A stretch of DNA of 20,381 nt. Source: Fidelibacterota bacterium. Its GTDB lineage: Bacteria; Fidelibacterota; Marinisomatia; SCGC-AAA003-L08; GCA-002704045. The position numbers were made by a program, and so were the translations under genes. The notes beneath the pieces were generated by a model. The model was not told the DNA's origin and did no database searches. It worked only from the letters and a program-made list of their open reading frames with translations. How positions within the stretch are numbered: position 1 is the stretch's first letter; each line of letters begins with the position of its first letter. The stretch covers positions 1 to 20,381 of the forward strand of contig PAFF01000037.1 of assembly GCA_002704045.1 (NCBI GenBank), read 5' to 3'. This document shows positions 15,337-20,381 of this stretch, piece by piece.

Positions 15337-16497
15337 TTAATATTTTGCTGTACAAGAAATATGCTTTTTTAATTGATCCATAGAATCACCACCAAATTTT
15401 TCTAATATCGAGTCTGCAATTGCAATTGATAACATTGACTCAGCAATTATTGATGCTGAGGGTACAGAACAAGAATCAGTTCTTTCTTTATGAGCTAATA
15501 GATCTTTTTTTGTTTTTATATCTACTGATCTTAATGGTTTTGTTAATGTTGGGATTGGTTTCATAACAGATTTAATAATGATTGGCTGTGCATTACTCAT
15601 TCCCCCCTCAATACCTCCAGCATTGTTTGAAAAACGTATGAATTTATGACCATCCCAACCTATTTCATCGTGAACTTGACTACCAAATTTATCTGTATAA
15701 CCAAAACCTAAGCCTATTTCTATACCTTTAAAAGCATTAATTGACATTATACATTCTGTTATTTTTACCTGTAATTTATTATTCCATTGGTTATAGTTTC
15801 CTAATCCATAAGGTAATCCATTTGCTATGACCTCAAAAACTCCTCCCAATGAATCTCCATTTTTTTTAGCTTTTTCTATAATTTTTATCATTTCTTTTTC
15901 TTTAGTTTTATCCAAACATCTAACTGGAGATTTATCAGCAATTTTACTTAATTTTAAAGGATTTAGATCTTTAGGTATAGAATGTTCATCTTTTATTTTG
16001 TTTATTTGAGTTACTCTACTTCCTACTTCTATACCTAATTCTTCAATCATTCTTTTACAAACTGAGCCTAAAGCTACCCGCATTGCAGTTTCTCTAGCTG
16101 AACTTCTTTCAATTACATTTCTTATATCATCAAAATCATATTTTTGTACACCAGCTAAATCTGCATGTCCTGGTCTAGGTAAAGTAATGTTATCAATATT
16201 CTTTGTTTTTTTTTCAATAGACATTCTTTCAACCCAATTCTCCCAATCTTTATTAGGTAAAATAAAACCAATAGGTGATCCTATTGTCTTGCCAAATCTT
16301 ACACCAGTATATATTTCTATTTTATCATTTTCAATTTTCATTCTAGCACCACGGCCGTACCCTTTTTGTCTTCTTGACAATTCAACATTTATATATTTTT
16401 CAGTTATTTCTAAACCAGCTGGTATACCTTCAATGATACCCAAGGAACCTTTTCCGTGTGATTCTCCAGCAGTTAACAATTTTATACGATTTAACAT
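15337..16497 (-). CDS. aroC: Chorismate synthase
   Basis: Seventh and last step: elimination of phosphate from EPSP to chorismate, needing reduced FMN. The 386-residue protein carries the signatures GESHGKGSLGIIEGIPAG at the N terminus, RRQKGYGRGARM, RPGHADLAGVQKYDF-DDIRN, ERSSARETAMRVALG, NAGGIEGGMSNAQPI and RTDSCSVPSASIIAE. Histidines of GESHG and RPGHAD are the known active-site residues. No fused flavin reductase is present, so it depends on an external source of FMNH2. The ATG at 16497 overlaps the aroE stop by 7 nt; aroK follows after 2 nt. Confidence 0.98.
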   Translation of the reverse strand: MLNRIKLLTAGESHGKGSLGIIEGIPAGLEITEKYINVELSRRQKGYGRGARMKIENDKIEIYTGVRFGKTIGSPIGFILPNKDWENWVERMSIEKKTKNIDNITLPRPGHADLAGVQKYDFDDIRNVIERSSARETAMRVALGSVCKRMIEELGIEVGSRVTQINKIKDEHSIPKDLNPLKLSKIADKSPVRCLDKTKEKEMIKIIEKAKKNGDSLGGVFEVIANGLPYGLGNYNQWNNKLQVKITECIMSINAFKGIEIGLGFGYTDKFGSQVHDEIGWDGHKFIRFSNNAGGIEGGMSNAQPIIIKSVMKPIPTLTKPLRSVDIKTKKDLLAHKERTDSCSVPSASIIAESMLSIAIADSILEKFGGDSMDQLKKHISCTAKY

Positions 16498-17306
16498 AAT
16501 TTTTCTTTCATGATTTGTTTTATTTTGTTAATGTTTATAATATCAAAAATATTTTCTTCCAACCATAAATCAAGAGAAGCAATACCTTGATAAATGAACA
16601 TATCTAAACCATTAATTACAAATGCACCTTTTTTTTCACCTAAATCTAATAATTTTGTTCTTTTAATATTATAAATGGTATCAATTATTAATTGATTTTT
16701 GTTGAGAAATTTTTTGTTGAATGGCATTTTTTTATCATTCATTCCTAATGGTGTACAATTAACTATTATTGAATCTTTTTTAATAAAATATTTTAAATCT
16801 TTTAAACTATGAACAGAAACAAAACTATTTTCTAATTTTTGAGCATTTTCTATTTTTCTATTAAATAATCTAATTTTTTTTATTCCATTTAAAGTTAATG
16901 CATAAATTATTGCTTTTGCTGCTCCACCTGCACCAAAAACAATAATTTCTTTATCAATAATATCTATTTTATTGTCAATTAATAATTTAGAAAAACCAAA
17001 CCAATCAGTATTAAATCCCATCACTTTATTATTACGCATCGTAATACAGTTAACTGAACCTATGATTTTTGCTCTATCATTAATAATGTCTAAATGATCT
17101 ATGACTTTACTCTTAAATGGTATTGTTATATTTAAACCATGAACACTATTTTCTCTGAGCTTATTTATATTAAACACCAAATCATCCAAATCACACTTAA
17201 GCTTGTAATATTTTGCATTAATATTAAATTTTTTAAAAATCCAATTATGTAAAAAAGGACTTAAACTTTGTTCAACAGGATTACCTAAAACTATAAATCT
17301 TTTCAA
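16491..17306 (-). CDS. aroE: Shikimate dehydrogenase (NADP)
   Basis: Fourth step: NADPH-dependent reduction of 3-dehydroshikimate to shikimate. In the 271-residue protein the shikimate-binding SLSP (14-17) and NITIPFK with the catalytic lysine are present, followed by GSVNCI and GFNTDWFG with the catalytic aspartate. The dinucleotide fold VFGAGGAAKAI is followed by LFNRK, whose Asn-Arg fits NADP recognition, and then by NGLDMFIYQGIASLDLW near the end. The start is TTG at 17306, overlapping the aroA TGA as TTGA. The protein begins MKRFIVLGNPVEQS, as expected. The 3' end overlaps aroC by 7 nt. Confidence 0.97.
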   Translation of the reverse strand: MKRFIVLGNPVEQSLSPFLHNWIFKKFNINAKYYKLKCDLDDLVFNINKLRENSVHGLNITIPFKSKVIDHLDIINDRAKIIGSVNCITMRNNKVMGFNTDWFGFSKLLIDNKIDIIDKEIIVFGAGGAAKAIIYALTLNGIKKIRLFNRKIENAQKLENSFVSVHSLKDLKYFIKKDSIIVNCTPLGMNDKKMPFNKKFLNKNQLIIDTIYNIKRTKLLDLGEKKGAFVINGLDMFIYQGIASLDLWLEENIFDIININKIKQIMKEKLC

Positions 17307-18526
17307 TTAATTAATTCTTTTAATAAACTAAAAAATTCAGGACAAGAAAATTCAATACATTTTTCGTCATCTAAATGTGTTTTACCATTTGTAATTAATC
17401 CTGCAATACTAAAAGCCATTGCAATTCTATGATCTTTATATGTTTTAATTTTTGTTCCATTAAGTTCCGATTTACCATGAATAATAAAGCCATCATTAAA
17501 TTCATCTATTTTTGCACCCATATTGTTTAGATTTGAGCATATTGCTCTGATTCTATCAGATTCTTTATAGCGCAATTCAATTCCTCCAGTTAATTTAGTT
17601 TGACCATTTGCCTGTGAGGCTAAAATGGCTATAATTGGTATTTCGTCAATTATAGAAGAAATTATTTTTTTATCAATTATAATTGAATGTAACTGATTTG
17701 GTATTACTCTGATATCACCCACTTTTTCACCAAAAGATGTTTTTACATTAATATATTCTATCTTTGCTCCCATTTGTTCAATGATTTTAAAAAAACCAAT
17801 TCTAGTTTCATTTAATAAAATCTTTTCTAAAATGATTTCTTTATTTAACAAAAGTGCTGCTGCTGCAAAAAAAGATGCTGTTGATGGATCTCCTGGGATA
17901 TAAATATCTATTGGGTTTAATTTGTGTTTTATTTGCTTTAGTATAATTTGACTATCAATTATATTAATGTCAATTCCCATATTTTTCATCATTATTTCTG
18001 TATGATTTCTTGTCAAATATTTTTCTGACAATTTTGTTACGCCACCGGCACCTAAACCTGCTAGTAAAATACTTGACTTAATTTGTGCACTAGCTATTTT
18101 GGGAGTATAATCTATACCACACAGATATTGTGTTGTAATTGATATCGGCAATAAACCTTCATTGGTACTTACTTCAGATCCCATTAAACCAAGTGGGACA
18201 GAAATTCTTGACATTGGTCTAGATGATAAAGAAGAATCTCCAATGAATGTAGCTGATATTTTTTGTCCTGCTAAAAATCCTATTAACAACCTTGCAGTTG
18301 TACCTGAATTTCCACAATTTAATCTTTGTAGTGGATCTTTTAATTTAGATCCAATTAATTTAATATTTTTTTCTCTTACAATTTGAATTCCACATAATTC
18401 TAAACAATCAATCGTTGAATTTACATCAACTGCTTTTGATATATTTTTAATTATTGAGGTACCATTACATAGCGAAGATAGTATCAGGGCTCTGTGGGAA
18501 ATGGATTTATCTCCGAAAAATTTCAT
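17303..18526 (-). CDS. aroA: 3-phosphoshikimate 1-carboxyvinyltransferase (EPSP synthase)
   Basis: Sixth step: transfer of enolpyruvyl from PEP to shikimate-3-phosphate. The 407-residue protein has GDKSISHRAL (5-14, catalytic Lys7), CGNSGTTARLL (71-81), GDSSLSSRPM, IPGDPSTASFFAAAALL, DEIPIIAILA with the catalytic aspartate, GGIELRYKESDRI and YKDHRIAMAFSIAGL. It begins at ATG 18526, so only four residues precede GDKSIS. Most EPSP synthases carry another 10-20 residues there and have PGDKS rather than FFGDKS. An in-frame TAA one codon upstream rules out a longer start. TRNHTE replaces the common RDHTE. The S of GNSGT in the glyphosate-contact region, where enteric enzymes have A, is common in non-enteric enzymes. 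It follows the DAHP synthase by 8 nt. Confidence 0.97.
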   Translation of the reverse strand: MKFFGDKSISHRALILSSLCNGTSIIKNISKAVDVNSTIDCLELCGIQIVREKNIKLIGSKLKDPLQRLNCGNSGTTARLLIGFLAGQKISATFIGDSSLSSRPMSRISVPLGLMGSEVSTNEGLLPISITTQYLCGIDYTPKIASAQIKSSILLAGLGAGGVTKLSEKYLTRNHTEIMMKNMGIDINIIDSQIILKQIKHKLNPIDIYIPGDPSTASFFAAAALLLNKEIILEKILLNETRIGFFKIIEQMGAKIEYINVKTSFGEKVGDIRVIPNQLHSIIIDKKIISSIIDEIPIIAILASQANGQTKLTGGIELRYKESDRIRAICSNLNNMGAKIDEFNDGFIIHGKSELNGTKIKTYKDHRIAMAFSIAGLITNGKTHLDDEKCIEFSCPEFFSLLKELIN

Positions 18527-18534
18527 ATTTTATT

Positions 18535-19893
18535 TCAATTTTTAATTTTTTTAAGCTCATCAGCTATTAAAAATGCTAGTTCTAATGATTGATTAGCATT
18601 TAATCTAGGATCACAATGAGTTCTATAACGATCAGTTAATTCAGATTCTAACACTTCGTTTGATCCGCCTATACATTCAGTAACATTTTGACCCGTCATT
18701 TCTAAATGAATACCACCCAATCTGTTATTTTCTGATTCATGAATTTGTATAGTTTTTTTCACTTCTTGTAAAATTTTTTCAAATGGTCTTGTCTTAATAC
18801 CTAGATTACTTTTAATAGTATTACCATGCATAGGATCACAAGACCAAATGACATTATAAGAATTTTTATTTATTTCTTTAATTAATAATGGTAAAAACTT
18901 ATCTACCTTTTCATATCCATATCGAGTTATCAATATTATTTTTCCCATCTCATTTTTAGGATTTAAAATCTTAATAATCTCAACTAATTCTTTAGGTTTT
19001 AATGAAGGTCCACATTTTATTCCAAGTGGATTTTTTATTCCTCTACAAAATTCTACGTGAGCACTATTTATAAACCTAGTTCTATCACCGATCCATAATA
19101 AATGAGCAGATGTATCATATATATCATTTGTAATTGAATCCTGTCTAGTCAAAGCTTCTTCATAGGGTAATAATAAAGCTTCATGACTAGTATAGAAGTC
19201 CACTTTGTTCAACTGTGGAGTATTTTTAGAAGTAATATCAAAAGCTTTCATGAAATTTAAATTTTCTTGAATACTCTCTGCTAAATATTTGTATCTTTTG
19301 ACTTGTTTATCCTTTTTCACAAAACTCATATTCCATGCTTGTACTCTATTTAAATCTCCATATCCACCATCTGAAAATGCTCTAAGTAAATTTAATGTTG
19401 ATGCCGATTGCGAGTATGCTTTTAACATTCTTTTTGGATCAGGTAATCTTTTATCAATTTCAAATTTAATATCATTAATGCTATCGCCAAAATAGCTTGG
19501 TAATTCAATTCCATTCTTAACTTCTTTAAAATTTGATCTAGGTTTAGCAAATTGACCTGCCATTCTTCCAACTTTTGTTATAGGCTGCTGTATACCGGCA
19601 GCTAAAATTATTGACATTTGCAATATTACCCTAAATGTATCCCTTATATTATTTGCATTAAATTCATCAAAACTTTCAGCACAGTCCCCACATTGCAGCA
19701 AAAAACCCTCTCCTTGGTTTATTTTAGCTAATTTTTCTTTTAAAATTCTAACTTCACCTGCAAATACTAATGGTGGAAAAGTTTTTAATTTATTTACTGT
19801 TTCGTTTAGTAAATTTAAATCTGAATAATTAGGAATGTGCTTAATCGTGTAATTTTTCCAACTATCAATGGCCCAAGAAATATTTTTTTTCAT
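18535..19893 (-). CDS. 3-deoxy-7-phosphoheptulonate (DAHP) synthase, class II
   Basis: Entry enzyme of the shikimate pathway: condenses PEP with erythrose-4-phosphate. The 452-residue protein belongs to the class II (plant/Mycobacterium AroG-like) type, unrelated in sequence to E. coli AroF/G/H. Landmarks are WAIDSWKN near the N terminus, LLQCGDCAESF (metal-ligand Cys71), KVGRMAGQFAKPRS, GIKCGPSL with the PEP-binding lysine, CDPMHGNTI (metal-ligand His356), HLEMTGQNVTECIGG with the metal-ligand glutamate, and HCDPRLNANQSLELA with the metal-ligand aspartate. No ACT or chorismate mutase domain is fused. The N-terminal extension seen in feedback-regulated mycobacterial enzymes appears short, so allosteric control may be simpler. 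It starts 8 nt after the TrpC-like gene's stop and ends 8 nt before aroA. Confidence 0.97.
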   Translation of the reverse strand: MKKNISWAIDSWKNYTIKHIPNYSDLNLLNETVNKLKTFPPLVFAGEVRILKEKLAKINQGEGFLLQCGDCAESFDEFNANNIRDTFRVILQMSIILAAGIQQPITKVGRMAGQFAKPRSNFKEVKNGIELPSYFGDSINDIKFEIDKRLPDPKRMLKAYSQSASTLNLLRAFSDGGYGDLNRVQAWNMSFVKKDKQVKRYKYLAESIQENLNFMKAFDITSKNTPQLNKVDFYTSHEALLLPYEEALTRQDSITNDIYDTSAHLLWIGDRTRFINSAHVEFCRGIKNPLGIKCGPSLKPKELVEIIKILNPKNEMGKIILITRYGYEKVDKFLPLLIKEINKNSYNVIWSCDPMHGNTIKSNLGIKTRPFEKILQEVKKTIQIHESENNRLGGIHLEMTGQNVTECIGGSNEVLESELTDRYRTHCDPRLNANQSLELAFLIADELKKIKN

Positions 19894-19901
19894 TTAATTT
19901 A

Positions 19902-20381
19902 CTATTTAACTATATCCTCTATAAAGTTAACAGGATTTTCTTTTTTTAAAAAGTTAGACCCTACAATTGAAGCATCATATTTTAATTCTTTAACTTTATC
20001 ATAAGTATATTTATCCTTTATACCACCCTCAGCAATTTTTATTGCATTTTCAGGTAGCATAGGAAGCATTGTATCTAATCTATTAATACTAACCTTCATT
20101 GTATCCAGATTTCTTGAACTAACTAAAACAATTTCTGGATTAATTTTATTAACTTTTTGAATTGATTCTTTATTATGAATTTTAATTATTACGTTCATCC
20201 CTAATTTTTTTCCTAGCAAATAAAAATCGTTTAGTTGTACGGAATTCAATATTTCAGCAATTAGAATGATTGTATCAGCACCACTGATGTATGCCTCGTA
20301 AATTTGATAATTAGAAACAATAAAATCGTTCTGAATTATAGGTTTCTTAAAATTATTTTTTATTTCTTTCAAAAATGATAA
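19902..20381 (-). CDS. TrpC-like (indole-3-glycerol-phosphate synthase family) protein with altered active site, 5' end off right edge
   Basis: The frame is open to the window edge, so only the last ~159 residues are seen. They align along their length with TrpC: PIIQNDFIVSNYQIYEA, SGADTIILIAEIL, IIKIHNKES, VSSRNLDTM, IAEGGI and ASIVGSNFL. Four positions that are catalytic or substrate-contacting in characterised TrpC differ: the Lys of RKDF/CKDF is Asn (QNDF), the Glu of VEVH is Lys (IKIH), the first Asn of NNRNL is Ser (SSRNL), and the Ser of ESGI is Gly (EGGI). The phosphate-binding glycines (EGGI, VGSNF) and the Glu of ESGI remain. It is therefore a phosphate-binding TIM barrel of TrpC descent that probably lacks normal IGPS activity (inference). 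It stops at 19902, 8 nt before the DAHP synthase ATG. The TTG at 20372 is internal, not a start. Confidence 0.8.
   Translation of the reverse strand, partial: LSFLKEIKNNFKKPIIQNDFIVSNYQIYEAYISGADTIILIAEILNSVQLNDFYLLGKKLGMNVIIKIHNKESIQKVNKINPEIVLVSSRNLDTMKVSINRLDTMLPMLPENAIKIAEGGIKDKYTYDKVKELKYDASIVGSNFLKKENPVNFIEDIVK

Noticed and set aside
15335..15355. Longer aroK from the TTG at 15355
   Set aside because: The ATG at 15334 gives the family N terminus and sits 2 nt after the aroC stop.
14949..15383. Plus-strand open frame of 144 codons opposite aroK
   Set aside because: It mirrors aroK coding sequence and shows no start signal or recognisable motif.
1..20381. tRNA genes, CRISPR arrays, insertion sequences or prophage elements
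   Set aside because: All gaps are under 100 bp and hold no cloverleaf, repeat-spacer pattern, inverted-repeat-bounded transposase or integrase.

Overview
The window is very AT-rich (many intergenic and wobble-rich stretches fall near 20-28% GC by eye) and tightly packed with core bacterial genes: short gaps, frequent 4-26 nt overlaps, no mobile elements, no RNA genes and no CRISPR. The combination of a DUF2723 membrane protein with a C-terminal TPR tail and a 'GEPF-D-N-N-YD-GE'-type loop, a FakA-FakB fusion and a streamlined low-GC genome suggests a marine FCB-group bacterium, most likely Candidatus Marinimicrobia (SAR406). This taxonomic call is inferred from gene content and was not tested by any search.

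Layout. (1) 1-7886, minus strand: valS (valyl-tRNA synthetase), recG (branch-migration helicase), a DUF2723/TPR membrane glycosyltransferase-like protein, then the 5' end of a GT2 glycosyltransferase running off the left edge. (2) 7887-7972: an 86 bp divergent promoter region. (3) 7973-12537, plus strand: miaA (tRNA dimethylallyltransferase), an uncharacterised GT2-like protein, a DhaL-DegV (FakA-FakB) fusion and plsY, closed by a strong hairpin terminator at 12538-12563. (4) 12590-12817, minus strand: a 75-residue protein made of two near-identical 35-residue units, with the best Shine-Dalgarno sequence in the window. (5) 12914-20381, minus strand: rnhA preceded by aroQ, aroB, aroK, aroC, aroE, aroA and a class II DAHP synthase, with a TrpC-like protein running off the right edge.

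How the genes work together. Region 5 encodes all seven enzymes from erythrose-4-phosphate plus PEP to chorismate in one overlapping transcription unit. Its visible first gene is a TrpC-like barrel in which several residues needed for indole-glycerol-phosphate synthesis are replaced, so it may not be an ordinary TrpC. In region 3 the FakA-FakB fusion would make acyl-phosphate from fatty acids, and the overlapping plsY would use it to acylate glycerol-3-phosphate. In region 1 the DUF2723 protein, related to the eukaryotic O-mannosyltransferase TMEM260, sits beside a GT2 gene and may take part in envelope protein glycosylation.

Most genes have weak or no visible Shine-Dalgarno sequence. TTG starts are common (8890, 13360, 17306), and two genes (the left-edge GT2 and recG) have no ATG, GTG or TTG that would give a full-length protein. 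The strongest candidates for something undescribed are the duplicated small protein and the catalytically degenerate TrpC-like protein.
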